Shown here: in pieces, positions 57,001 through 64,000 of the stretch
Layout: each line of letters opens with the position of its first letter
Numbering within the stretch: position 1 is the first letter of the stretch
Source of the DNA: Clytia hemisphaerica
Taxonomy: Eukaryota; Cnidaria; Hydrozoa; Leptothecata; Clytiidae
Length of the DNA stretch: 64,000 bases
Assembly: GCA_902728285.1 (NCBI GenBank)
Contig: CACVBU010000480.1
Span: forward strand, 310,001 to 374,000
Direction of reading: 5' to 3'
The notes under the pieces: model-generated
The model's database searches: none
What the model was told of the DNA's origin: nothing
What the model saw: only the letters and a program-made list of their open reading frames with translations
Position numbers and translations under genes: made by a program

Positions 57001-58188
57001 AAACTTTACGCAAATTCGATTGGTCCTTTATTTCGAATTATGCCAAAATGAACTTTTATTAATATTATCTCAGTGAAAAACCCTTATTCAACATTTGACA
57101 CTCTAAGATCTTTCGTTTTCGTGACGTCGGAAAAAAAGACTTCCAAATTGTGGATTTATTTTATAGATTCGGACTATTTTACTGTCGGACTAGAGAGTGT
57201 CAGACTAGTGACATGCACCCGATTCTTTTAATAAAGATAAGCTTTCTTCTTGTACATTTTTTTTAATATTGATGTTCGTTTATCTTTGTCGACCAGCACT
57301 ACCGTGAAAAAAGGTAACTTGCATCAGTGGAGGCTAACATGCATAGCCCTCAAATGAATGACCTGGCTGGTCATTAAAATACACATACGCAGCTCCGCTC
57401 GCAGCTCTCCTCTACCATTTCTGTTTTGATTTATTTTCGTATTTTAATGACCAGCCGGGTCTTTAATTTGAGGGCTATGCATGTTAGCCTCCACTGATGC
57501 AAGTTACCTTTTTTCACGGTAGTGCTGGTCGACAAAGATAAACGAACATCAATATTAAAAAAATGTACAAGAAGAAAGCTTATCTTTATTAAAAGAATCG
57601 GGTGCATGTCACTAGTCTGACACTCTCTAGTCCGACAGTAAAATAGTCTTTCTCACGGTATATGTAGCCGTTATATGCCTTTGTAGGCTAACCACAAATG
57701 AAAACTACTGCAATTGCAGTATACCGCAATTGAGGGATTTCCCTGACCTGCTGACTGGTAACGAAAATTTTCTGCAATGGCCCAACCTTCAATCTTCAGA
57801 AACAACATATTTTAATAGAAACATCTCTTGAAAGAGAGATTTCTATTTCAATTTGCTAGCACTTCTCTGTAAAAAAAATAGAAAGATTCAACTTATACAA
57901 GGTCAGGCTCAGTTCAGTTGTCTAAAAAATACATATTTCTGAATTAATAAAATCAAAAATGGTGGATTTTTTCATCAAAAAATTCAAAATGGTTTTAGTT
58001 ATGACTGGTCATAAAAAATATTTCAAACAATTCGTTACCTGGTCATCTGGCTTGATTTCATTGAGACTTTGGTTTCTCAACTTCTTGGTTAGTTTAGTAA
58101 TACTTCGTATCATACTGAAGAGGTGATGATTTGGCAGGGTCTTGAGTCTACCATTTGTCCGACAGTTGAATTTTTGTCGTGATGGAAA
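39081..58188 (-). CDS. unknown multi-exon gene hosting the BEL insertion
   Basis: I do not recognise this protein. Minus-strand exons: 58039-58188 (0 to 0), then a gap, then 51639-51682 (1 to 0), 50199-50283 (0 to 1), 40017-40210 (1 to 0), 39598-39864, 39431-39472 and 39081-39251 (stop). The six downstream exons are in unbroken phase with good splice sites. At least one exon between 51.7 and 58.0 kb is missing. The protein is hydrophilic and probably nuclear: basic patches (TKLTKKLRNQ, GGEKRKFSRSS, KKLSKKQRPRIVKLK), acidic clusters (DLDDLDLFNETEDEE, GDSSSDEEMKE) and no membrane segment or signal peptide. The intron between 40211 and 50198 holds the BEL/Pao element about 140 bp upstream of the 40210 acceptor, in the same orientation as the gene. 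Confidence 0.7.
40351..40782 (-). repeat. 3' LTR of the BEL/Pao element
   Basis: 432 bp, plus-strand start TGTAGAGAATG, end TGTTTTACAATA. It contains a perfect 12-bp-stem hairpin at 40550-40578 (stem AGGGATTTCTAG) and a palindromic CRE (TGACGTCA) at 40692-40699. Confidence 0.95.
40692..40699. promoter_or_regulatory. CRE palindrome in the 3' LTR
   Basis: TGACGTCA, the full consensus site for CREB/ATF bZIP factors. Confidence 0.5.
40794..41117 (-). pseudogene. BEL pol C-terminal, DUF5641-like segment
   Basis: Encodes the basic RKRWKHIQMCLEHFWNRW and PRGQWPLGIIVETIPGRD motifs found after the integrase core in BEL/Pao polyproteins. It is in a different frame from the segment upstream. Confidence 0.9.
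41108..41386 (-). pseudogene. BEL integrase C-terminal half
   Basis: Starts at GATMGGAWERLV, which carries the catalytic Glu of the D,D-35-E triad, and continues through NSRPLTPISED and LTPNHLL. A frame change separates it from both neighbours. Confidence 0.9.
41332..41994 (-). pseudogene. BEL integrase: zinc-binding and core region
   Basis: The HHCC zinc-binding module (HKENGHSG ... CVECQRF) is followed by the core with catalytic Asp in NTGVDFFGP and LSDCGSNF. The third catalytic residue lies in the next, frame-shifted piece. Integrase inserts the cDNA into the genome. Confidence 0.93.
42219..43157 (-). pseudogene. BEL RNase H region
   Basis: After the RT thumb (SLYDPLGFLSPF) come the RNase H motifs IFGDASENAYG and FWSDSTLTLQYI, with acidic residues in place. 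Between 42218 and 41995 coding similarity continues, but the frame is broken at least three times. Confidence 0.92.
43016..43990 (-). pseudogene. BEL reverse transcriptase
   Basis: Fingers-palm motifs: KIRLVFDAAAKFQGTSLND, FSADIEGMFNQVKV, and the catalytic box SFYVDDLLKS. It is offset in frame from the gag-protease piece upstream and the RNase H piece downstream. RT copies the RNA genome to cDNA. Confidence 0.96.
43915..46272 (-). CDS. BEL gag-protease polyprotein (785 codons)
   Basis: Long intact frame. A DUF1759-like gag region (PWFDGTPSSYVEFVTSFRDL) is followed by two CCHC-type zinc knuckles (CYLCKDEHQIHKC, CYNCLKKDHFTSKC), then an aspartic protease with ALLDTGSQSTLV at its active site. 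Gag packages the RNA. The protease matures the polyprotein. Confidence 0.95.
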   Translation of the reverse strand: MDDMKFQTDNIKSKIDDYLELLKDNPPSEAGGSDWLLGKFLRMDEAQKEITKELENLAPITTQPASTLNVSAPGFQPNPTLPLTTMVNPFVTTIAPTCTTFSNAFDKSTYVQPQRSRVDPSPFQIISTPKEHAPKDTVPKNQTITDHSSISFNSNKVDSWIDELDINKPPYQLAGSKMEDTLSIWFVQQGLPRIRIPWFDGTPSSYVEFVTSFRDLVHNQGYLTTLQKCIYLHQAVRGEVKRSIQGFRNDHEGYVLALRRIKYMFGQRSRIAESVITKIVDYKPIGNRDQTSLTEFYYTLSDCLVTLRKLNYVSDLYSTDILRQACTKLPQYLLHKWADYCLTLRRSCEPNLTHLEAWLQERILASKDSYLPRKNDDRKDHKDHKDHRDLRNGQGQGKQNQSHDNGHRSNWSGKIGDGKPTGQQGTKTKSKDNKSSNKCYLCKDEHQIHKCPKYVSLDQPERFEMAKKLNLCYNCLKKDHFTSKCKSKNNCFNAGCDERHHTTLHEYFTEHVKESFSGNTQVVEPSGTVYLSVVPVKLQGLDSSSITTYALLDTGSQSTLVRDDVAKKLKLKKKDKKITITTINDIGTKTKVKETSMRVENRDDGIGVNIDHCYIVPKSSFHMPKQQYPSTMMKKMKEEKGIKLHNALYEEIGILIGANVPSVHIPLEVKEGENSEPLAIKTIFGWTLFGASGQPETVSMNRIVIEPEADLHHCVQRIWDQDFITNPSDRDEALSIEDKRCHEKLESETVLADGKYQVPMLWKKDVTLSNNRTVAEKRFPNFKTS
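46260..46517 (-). CDS. BEL gag N-terminal piece
   Basis: 85 codons starting MSVTSETGDQ, with a basic patch (SSLRRKRGGKKGS) typical of BEL gag starts and a helical segment after it. It ends in a GATG tandem tract, where the frame changes relative to the long gag-protease frame that overlaps it. Confidence 0.8.
   Translation of the reverse strand: MSVTSETGDQMSVDLKISSLRRKRGGKKGSITKRINLIEEIMKMNGSRTRIRSLYDSMILVLEEAHVINQKLEDLGDDTEDGWMT
46518..49240 (-). repeat. hierarchical tandem-repeat leader of the BEL element
   Basis: Three blocks: (a) 46.53-47.12 kb, units of 173 bp (anchors at 46628, 46801 and 46974). (b) 47.12-48.59 kb, about twenty 42-bp units built on GACGACGTGACGTTTGATAG ... ACAGCGTCGAAGCAG, grouped into units of about 150 bp by a spacer containing CACTTCACAAAACAAAGTTG. 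(c) 48.59-49.22 kb, units of about 170 bp sharing GTACCGACGTGCAAGCAGCG with block (a). Several frames stay open through the repeats but give only low-complexity peptides, so the region reads as untranslated leader. Confidence 0.93.
49313..49746 (-). repeat. 5' LTR of the BEL/Pao element
   Basis: 434 bp, nearly identical to the other LTR (one C/T difference, two extra A bases). The CRE palindrome is at 49655-49662. The same hairpin stem occurs near 49.51-49.54 kb. It should drive transcription leftward through the leader and gag-pol. Confidence 0.95.
49655..49662. promoter_or_regulatory. CRE palindrome in the 5' LTR
   Basis: TGACGTCA in the promoter LTR, about 430 bp from the start of the half-site-rich leader. 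Confidence 0.5.
49807..50040 (+). mobile_element. tRNA-derived SINE (Val-like head)
   Basis: The head (49807-49880) has an A-box-like TAGCTCAGTCTGTAGAGCG and a TTACAA loop that would give a Val UAC anticodon. A weak B box, GTGGGTTTGATTACTGG, follows. Stems are partly unpaired. A body of about 160 bp follows with TCTCCCAGGTCCAGAGCAAT. The 3' limit is uncertain. Confidence 0.5.
51760..52147. mobile_element. 388-bp element with 22-bp perfect inverted ends
   Basis: TAATGAATCAACGGATCCTG... is exactly inverted at 52126-52147. A tRNA-like sequence lies near the left end. A second internal inverted pair, TGTCCAATCTCC / GGAGATTGGACA, lies in the right half. AGTCCTTAAATA occurs at 51712 and again directly right of the element at 52147. 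Confidence 0.7.
51814..51885 (-). tRNA. tRNA-Thr(GGT)-like sequence, probably a pseudogene or SINE head
   Basis: A 72-nt cloverleaf can be drawn: acceptor GAACCGA/TCGATTC (one mismatch), D arm with AGTTGGGAGA, anticodon loop CCGGTAA (GGT), and a perfect T arm GTGGGTTCAATCCCCAC. The base before the anticodon is C instead of the invariant U, and the anticodon stem has a mismatch. With its position inside an inverted-repeat element, this argues against a working tRNA. Confidence 0.35.
52570..53517 (-). mobile_element. 5'-truncated LINE fragment with reverse transcriptase
   Basis: The frame at 53122-53517 has RT motifs IPQGSVLGPLLFVIYINDLP and FLFADDTKI (the catalytic FADD box). Further degraded coding follows toward 52.8 kb (EKDLGVLIDLDLLFEKHI, KANSMLGLIKRGF) with stops. 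The 3' end coincides with an (ATT)n tract at 52575-52609, a plausible LINE tail. Jockey/CR1-type non-LTR element. Confidence 0.85.
53855..54465 (+). mobile_element. 3' end of a second LINE, (TTCAA)n tail
   Basis: A decayed ORF2 C terminus (DHKTGTRGKAIKLLKLSMVK, then TTNFGLNSFS and, one frame over, WNELLINHPDTDFHNLD with a stop at 54126-54128) is followed by a 3' UTR with (TG)-rich and GGGTGGGAGGGGGTGGGT stretches. It ends in (TTCAA)n at 54438-54460, as in CR1/L2-type LINEs. Confidence 0.7.
55136..55798. mobile_element. MITE flanked by TTAA
   Basis: TTAA|GCCGTGGTTACACTACAT on the left. Read from the right, TTAA|GGCGTGGTTACATTACAT, with similarity of about 55 bp into GAAATTTTTTAATC. TTAA duplications suggest a piggyBac-type mover. 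Confidence 0.7.
55803..56130. mobile_element. MITE with GGCAGTTC ends
   Basis: GGCAGTTC on the left and GAACTGCC on the right. Subterminal CCATTGCCCCCCTGTGGATG is inverted as CCATTACCCCCTTGTGTGGA. It starts immediately after the previous element. A relic of the right end recurs near 62.37 kb. Confidence 0.55.
56157..57761. mobile_element. composite inverted-repeat element enclosing a long palindrome
   Basis: Outer arms: 56231-56292 (GTAACTAGTCAGGGAAATTC ... ACTGCAATTGCGG) and 57702-57761 in inversion. The stretch 56157-56219 is another copy of the inner palindrome's subterminal block (GAGGGCTATGCATGTTAGCC). No coding. Confidence 0.6.
57172..57648. repeat. perfect-like palindrome, arms of about 210 bp, 58-bp loop
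   Basis: 57172-57381 and 57440-57648 are inverted copies with about four mismatches and one base of length difference. They start GACTATTTTACTGTCGGACT. The loop contains CGCAGCTCCGCTCGCAGCTC. Confidence 0.9.
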
Positions 58189-58602
58189 CTCAGCAGGAAA
58201 AATATATTATGAATCTTCGTATATTTCTATAGAACTATAATCGATGATGAAATCGAATTAAATTAGAAAGCTGCCCTTAAAAACATAAAAAAGAATGAAA
58301 AGTGTCCTTTTGAATTTCTTTTCAAAAAATCGGAATTCACGTTCGTTGAAAATCGCCACTTTGGCCACCTCTCGGCTTCGATGGGTCTCAAAATGTTCCA
58401 ACTTTGCAGGCAAAATTCTCATGAATGAGTTTGACAAATAATTATTTGCTAAATCTTGTCGCTTTAAACATATTTCTGCATAAAAATAATCAAAATTATT
58501 TCGAAGAAAAACAATTCGCTTAGAGGTTTTGCATAATTTGTAAGATGAGCCCGTTAACATGCATAATTATTCCATCAAAGAATAATTAAGGCATTTTCCC
58601 AC

Positions 58603-58618
58603 GCTCCGATTGGCTCAG
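58603..58618 (-). promoter_or_regulatory. CCAAT-box-like site
   Basis: GCCAATCGGAGCG on the minus strand, about 400 bp upstream of the first recognised exon of the gene at 39.1-58.2 kb. It could mark its promoter. The exon between is not identified. Confidence 0.2.
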
Positions 58619-59714
58619 ACGCAAATTATTCAGATATTTTTTGCTGGCGTCAGCACAACAAAGAAAACATAATGGCAGAAAAAAATTAGTGTTTTGGAAA
58701 GAAACAGCAGTAATTTTACCAGTTTTAGGCTGTGTATCTTAGAACAGGTATAAAAGAAGGATGCTGTTTTAAATATGAAAAGGATAATTGAAATTTTCTA
58801 CAGGTTGATTTTCGATAGCTAAACTCTTATTTCAAGTATCTTATACTTTGAGAGCAATCTTAAGAAAAGAGGTTCTTCAGCACCGATAATATATAAAATT
58901 GGGTTTCCTGTAGAATATCTGCTCTTGCCTGCAAGCTGGAAACAATTAAGATTTTTAGAAGAAAATGAGAAGATTCTGAAAATTTCCTCAGATAGAACAG
59001 ATCAACCTTAAATTTCTATTGGAAAAGATATAAATTTCAGGTAGGAGGTTTTTCATATAAGAACCAGATCAACATTTCCCAGGTCACCAAATTTCCAAAT
59101 TTCCTTAGAACAGATCTCAACTTCTAGCTGGAGTATACAGATAATTTTAAAGAACCCGGTGGAGCTTTTGAAAGAATAGAAAAAAACGACCGACCCTCTT
59201 TTTTGGGTAGCTTTGCCCGTAAAACAACAAATTAAATTGGCCTCGCCTAAATAAAATCTTGTTTTTATATGCAATTTTTAATTTTAAGACAGATACATTA
59301 TATTTTTTATCACTATTTATTTACCTTATTTATATTCTTTTCTAGATAACATTTGTGAGAATAGGTTTTGTAAATAATAAATAAATTATCGAATAGAAAC
59401 AAAAATAGAAAAAGAATAAGAAAAGGGAAGTTTTTTTCCATTGTCACTAATATCAATATATCACCAATCAATATTCCAAACATATCATTAACATATCCAA
59501 TATACCTTTCAATTACACCCGAAGTGACATTGTCCCTGGGGGCGCTCAAAGTAAATAACCTAATATACGTGCAGCCCTTAAGGGTCCATTTTCCAAGTTG
59601 CCCCCAAAGAATGTACTTGGGTTGAGATGAGTCCCAGATGAGTAAAGATATGAGAAAAGTGCACTTTAAGGATGTAAACTTGGAAAAAGGTCAATAACCT
59701 TTTGATCAATGATC

Positions 59715-60345
59715 TTCTTTTTTCATTATCATTAGATCACATATCATTTGGTGCACAGAAAGGAAGGTTGTGTTCCTAGTTGCATTGACCGTTCCCCACG
59801 AGGACAATATCGATGCTGCTCAAGTACGAAAAGATAATCGGTACGAAGAGCTCCTAGAGAAGTGCGAAGATGCAGGTTGGGACGCAACTCATCACACAGT
59901 AGAAGTTGGCTGCAGAGGTTTCGTTGGCAATAGATTGAAGAAGTGGCTCATCAACATCGGCCTCCCCAAACGCACAATCAACAAGTCGAAAAGGAATTAG
60001 AAGAGGTAACTGAGAAAGCAAGTCACTGGATTTGGTTGAAGAGAAATGACGAGTTTTGGCAAGAGGGATAAAGAAGAATGACAGTGAAGTAGGCAACCGA
60101 TTGTCTTGTGCAAGTTGGACCTACATGACTGTTTTTGTCATCACCAACAAATCAACCAGCCACAACCAGTTGGATTGGGACTCACTTCAGTGAGGGGGGC
60201 CGGTGCGTTATGGATACCGTCGAGAGGAAGGCCCCGAAACGGAACGCATTCAAAGAGGTAGGTACATTCTCTCCTGATGACCCATGAAGACTGGATCCGG
60301 TATGCGGAGCAATGTGGCTGGCAATCACTTACCAAGGTAAGCTGT
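59715..60345 (+). mobile_element. LINE ORF2 C-terminal fragment (ALTVP / EVGCRGF type)
   Basis: A frame at 59770-60000 reads VALTVPHEDNIDAAQVRKD ... YEELLEKCEDAGW ... VEVGCRGFVGN. It continues in another frame with QVEKELEEVTEKASHWIWLK. This block closes the RT polyprotein of a retroelement group common in cnidarians and other invertebrates. The following GC-rich 100 bp (about 60.15-60.33 kb) looks like its 3' UTR. At least one frameshift; no RT domain left here. Confidence 0.6.
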
Positions 60346-61091
60346 TATTCATTTCTTTTGCTGTAACTGTGAGAAAAGATCAAATAGGATTAATTGTGCA
60401 ACCTTACTGGAATCATGGTTGCCAATCGTATGTCCAAAAAGAGTGATTTTTTATTTTGATCCCTTGAATGACGGCTAAAAGCCACCTGGGGACATTTGAT
60501 TCAAAAGCGACCGTATGTGCAGCCCAAAATTGGGATTTTGAAATGACAGTTCAGAGAAAATTTAGTCAAATAAGAGTAAATTTGGGTAAAAAAACGAGCT
60601 TTACTTATCTTCGCTTATTTCGACCCTTACAGTGCATATTTTTGATTTTGAAAAACATTCCCTTTTTAAGATTAAGTGCCATACACGTAGGGTAGGTCAT
60701 TGAATGAATACTTTTTAATATACAAAATTATTTAGGATTGCAATTTTGTACAAGGAGGGCAACCATCGTTTGTATTTTCTCAATTTTTTTCAAAAATGAT
60801 ATAGACCCACTGGGACCTCTTTTCAGTGGTAAAATTGGCCAAAATATCGTTCCCAATTGAAAGTTTTACTCCAACTTTACTTCCCGCTGAAAATAATCAA
60901 AGGAACAAACCCTCGTTGCGAAATAAAGTGCTATTTTTTCCACCCCAAATGGATTCTCTGACTTTGAAACAACCACCTTCGAGTTTCAGTCTCATGTCTG
61001 AAAAGCTATCGGGACTGGCGAGAAGGGGCATATACATATATATATATATATATCGTTTCGTGTCGGTTTTTTTTTGCCGATTTACTTTAAA
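60346..61091. other. repeat remnants, no gene seen
   Basis: 60.48-60.70 kb shares CGACCCTTACAGTGCAT and TACACGTAGGGTAGGTCATT-like words with 30.94-31.13 kb. 60.80-61.02 kb is a decayed CCCCACTGG-family MITE. (TA)n lies at 61030-61053. Confidence 0.5.
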
Positions 61092-62246
61092 CATGAACAT
61101 ATAAACAACTGGACATCTATCTTTTATTGTCTCTTTGAAGCGAGCTTCGTTGCCGCCTGTATTTCAAAATTGGTATGAAAAATCCGACAATATTCCGTCA
61201 TAATTTTATTTCTTTGAATTTTTTAGGTAAAAAGATTGACAGAGCTTTTTTCGAATTTTTTTACAAGTTTGTAATATATTTTATAAACATTTTCAACTCT
61301 GAAATGCAGAATTTCAACTGCGTGTATACTTTTGAATCCCTTTTGTCACTCCAATAATTTTTTTTATGACTTGAAAAAAATAGCTTGCCAAAGTTGAGAG
61401 CCTGTGTAATAAGAATATCGAAATTAGAATGTGACACTCTCTAAAATTATGAGACACTTTTAAGTCAAAATTTAGAAATATTAGTCAGAGTTTTGACAAG
61501 CTGACGATAATTTTGCCTCTGTTATCTTTGTTATGATATAGATAAAAGACTTGAGAAAAGTAGAACAACAGAGACTTTTGTCGAAGTTTTGACGTTGTTA
61601 GCAAGGTATGCCCAAGTGGTATATCATCAAAATCTATTGTTTCATTTTATACTTTTAACGAGGCGGCAACGAAGCTAGCTGTGTTATCTTTAAAAAGACA
61701 AAGGAGATGGATGTCCAGTCGTTTATATGTTCATGCTTTAAATAAAAACGTTGGAAAAAATCTATTTCTATCACGCCCATCAGAAAATTAAAGTGGTACA
61801 AACGGTTCTGGTTACAAGAATTTTCTAATTTTCTTCATAAATTTGCTTTCTTAGTTCAACCAAATTTTCGTCAACTGAACATAATTCACATTTTTTACCA
61901 AATCTTCTGATTCGCAGGACCTAAGAATCTTGGCTGGCTTTCAGCAGCTTCTTAGTTTTACTTCAATAAAACTGAATTCTTTAATCAATCTCGTGCTCGT
62001 GTATCCCAGGGTTTATTTATAGACTGATTGACGCTGTTAGTAGGAACATGAACATATAAACGACTAATATTTCTAAATTTCGACTTAAAAGTGTTGAATA
62101 ATTTTAGAGAGGGTCACATTCTAATTTTGATATTCAGGACACATGATTTGTCGGATTTTTCAAACCAATTTTGAAATACAGGCGGCAACAAAGCTCGTTT
62201 CAAAGAGACAATAAAAGATAGATGTTCAGTCGTTTATATGTTCATG
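61092..62246. mobile_element. 1.15-kb DNA-transposon-like element with about 100-bp inverted ends
   Basis: 61092-61189 (CATGAACATATAAACAACTG ... AATCCGAC) is inverted at 62149-62246. Inner blocks at about 61.43-61.50 and 62.06-62.14 kb are also inverted to each other, and an extra partial copy of the end lies at 61.67-61.73 kb. Non-coding, so non-autonomous. Confidence 0.75.
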
Positions 62247-63025
62247 GTAGGAATGAAAAAGCTGATAATGCACAGGGAACAAGGTTGGGATTTCGCAATA
62301 AGAGTCAGAATTCTGATGGCAGTTTTTCAGGGTTTTTTCAATACCCTTGGACAATATATCCTCCACTTCCCATGAATGGTTTTTTTCTGGAAGAGCCCAT
62401 TAGAAGCAAAATTGTATTCATTTATTAGATTTTATTATGTAAAGAAATTTAATTCTCTATTGAAATATTTAACTAAAAATATATTTATCAGACTGTTCAA
62501 CAAGATAAAGTTCATCGAAAAAACTTGTGTATTACTATTTAATGTTGATTAGTAATTTCTATATTATCGTTAAGTTTTCAGAAAATCTTAATAGTTGGCT
62601 ATAGGCGGCTATTGAGTTTCGTTAATTATCATTTATAAAAAAAGACAATATTTTCAAAAGTAAACATTAACATAAAAATAAAAAACAATGAACAAATCCG
62701 TTCAGAAGAATAAAATCAAAATTAAATTAATTAAACTGTTGAGGGGATTAGATTAATGAAAATAGTTAAAAAAGCTTTGAGTAAGAAGAGCAATCAAACT
62801 TCAAAAGTGAAAAATGGATCACTTATATCCAGAAATTTGAAAATGTGGCGACTAATATTCAAATTCATAATCATTATAATAAATTATATGTATGCTTGTT
62901 GATTTTTTTGTAAGAAAAAAAGATTTTGTCAAGAAAACAGTATAATATTTACAAAACAAAAACAAAAGAAATCATGTTAATCAAATTTTATAAAAAAAGT
63001 CCCGAAATAATGATTATTAATGGTC
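62247..63025. other. intergenic, no gene seen
   Basis: Very AT-rich. It should contain the 3' UTR of the sorting nexin gene at its right end. Confidence 0.4.
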
Positions 63026-63882
63026 CTACATTTCACGTAACGCTTGTAATGTGTTTGTCAGCAACGTTACTTGTGCCTGAAAAATAAGACATTATTAATA
63101 CCAAATATATAATTTTAAAATTTCTTTTTAACACTTATGCTAAAAGCATGATTCTGCAGTTGAATTTATGCTTCTTCATCTTCATTTGTAAACTATTTAT
63201 ATGATAATATCCCACTTCAAATTATCTTTTTAACGAGCACAAAATCATAATTCAAACTTTAGTAATTCGCATTTGTAAATTGAATGAAAGCTAATTTGAA
63301 ACTGTTTGAAACGGACTTAAGACAAGAGACAAGAGTGATAACAGTACTTTTATGCATTTGGTTTTTATACTACCTAAAAATCCAAATGGGACAAAACTAG
63401 AAAGTATTTCCGTGGATTCTCGTTTCTATGTTGAAAAGAGTATGAAATTTTGGGTAAATAGAATTATTTTCACAGGCAAAGATGCATATAATACATATAA
63501 AGAGTTTTACCTTCGCATGCTTTAATTCTAAGTCAGCTAATTCACCCTGAAAAAAAAAAGAATTTATCATTCAATCAAATCAATATTTTATTTCATTATC
63601 TGTTCACATTGACACAAATCTATCTCTACTTTATGTTAACATTTTTCAATCTTCTAAATGAAAAGTTTAACTTCATGCTATGAAATAGATTATTCTAGAT
63701 TTTACAGCTTCTATCACCCACCTTACTTCGAAAAGCCAAATCTTTTCAAAAGAACTTTCAAAAAGGAGTATCATTGCTCTCAATGTTTACAATTCAATGC
63801 ATCAAGCAAAAAAAAACATGTTGTTCACTTACTAAATTCTTTTTGAAATGGGATACTTTCTTTTTTCGTAGTTCACCAAGTT
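63026..63882 (-). CDS. sorting nexin 5/6-like, C-terminal exons (partial)
   Basis: Three minus-strand exons in phase: 63833-63882 (1 to 0), 63511-63546 (0 to 0) and 63026-63076 (stop). Together they give LGELRKKKVSHFKKNL, GELADLELKHAK and AQVTLLTNTLQALREM. This is the end of the C-terminal BAR domain of SNX5/SNX6/SNX32, where basic residues and the (E)LELKHAK helix are conserved. These proteins pair with SNX1/2, bend endosomal membranes and carry retrieval cargo to the trans-Golgi network. The PX domain and the rest of the BAR domain lie beyond the right edge of the window. The match rests on the tail only, but its sequence and end point agree closely with the family. Confidence 0.8.
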
Positions 63883-64000
63883 CTGAAAAATAACGAAGAA
63901 TAATGATGATGTTTTCTTGTCAAATATTCAAAAAAGATTTCATAGGTTTAAAGGTATGAAATGTTTCGAAAAATTTTGCAAGATTTCTAATCTATTCCCT

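Overview
The window is AT-rich nuclear DNA of an invertebrate metazoan. It has spliceosomal introns (GTAAG donors, T-rich/CAG acceptors), genes spread over kilobases, a BEL/Pao LTR retrotransposon, LINE and SINE remnants and an unusually dense population of short terminal-inverted-repeat elements (MITEs). A cnidarian or similar early-branching animal is my best guess. It rests mainly on a LINE-type C-terminal fragment (ELTVP-like / EVGCRGF) at 59.7 kb that I associate with cnidarian retroelements. The species cannot be fixed from this sequence alone.

Layout. At 0-0.7 kb a minus-strand gene for a secreted protein runs off the left edge (only its signal-peptide exon is clear). At 1.4-6.9 kb a minus-strand RING-finger gene resembles CGRRF1, in five phase-compatible exons. 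At 7-12.7 kb lies repeat-rich intergenic DNA with a 404-bp palindromic element. At 12.7-15.3 kb a complete four-exon secreted PI-PLC-X-domain gene is on the plus strand. At 15.4-16.6 kb and 26.4-27.2 kb two minus-strand paralogues encode small secreted repeat proteins I do not recognise. Between them, at 18.6-24.2 kb, a plus-strand gene encodes a secreted protein with a probable concanavalin-A/laminin-G-like domain. At 30.7-36.3 kb a plus-strand pair encodes degenerate Ras-like GTPases. At 39.1-58.2 kb a minus-strand gene of unknown function is interrupted, in one intron and in sense orientation, by a 9.4-kb BEL/Pao element (40.35-49.75 kb) with near-identical LTRs and a 5-bp target duplication. 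At 52-54.5 kb there are two LINE remnants, at 55-57.8 kb a cluster of nested inverted-repeat elements including a 210-bp-arm palindrome, and at 59.7-60.3 kb a LINE C-terminal fragment. At 63.0-63.9 kb the last three exons of a sorting nexin 5/6-like gene are on the minus strand.

The genes do not form a pathway. The most unusual items are the unexplained secreted repeat-protein pair, the BEL leader (2.7 kb of hierarchical tandem repeats carrying about twenty half-CRE motifs, with a perfect CRE in each LTR), the degenerate GTPase pair and the density of nested fold-back elements. Exon calls rest on splice motifs and reading-phase continuity read by eye. No expression or database evidence was available.
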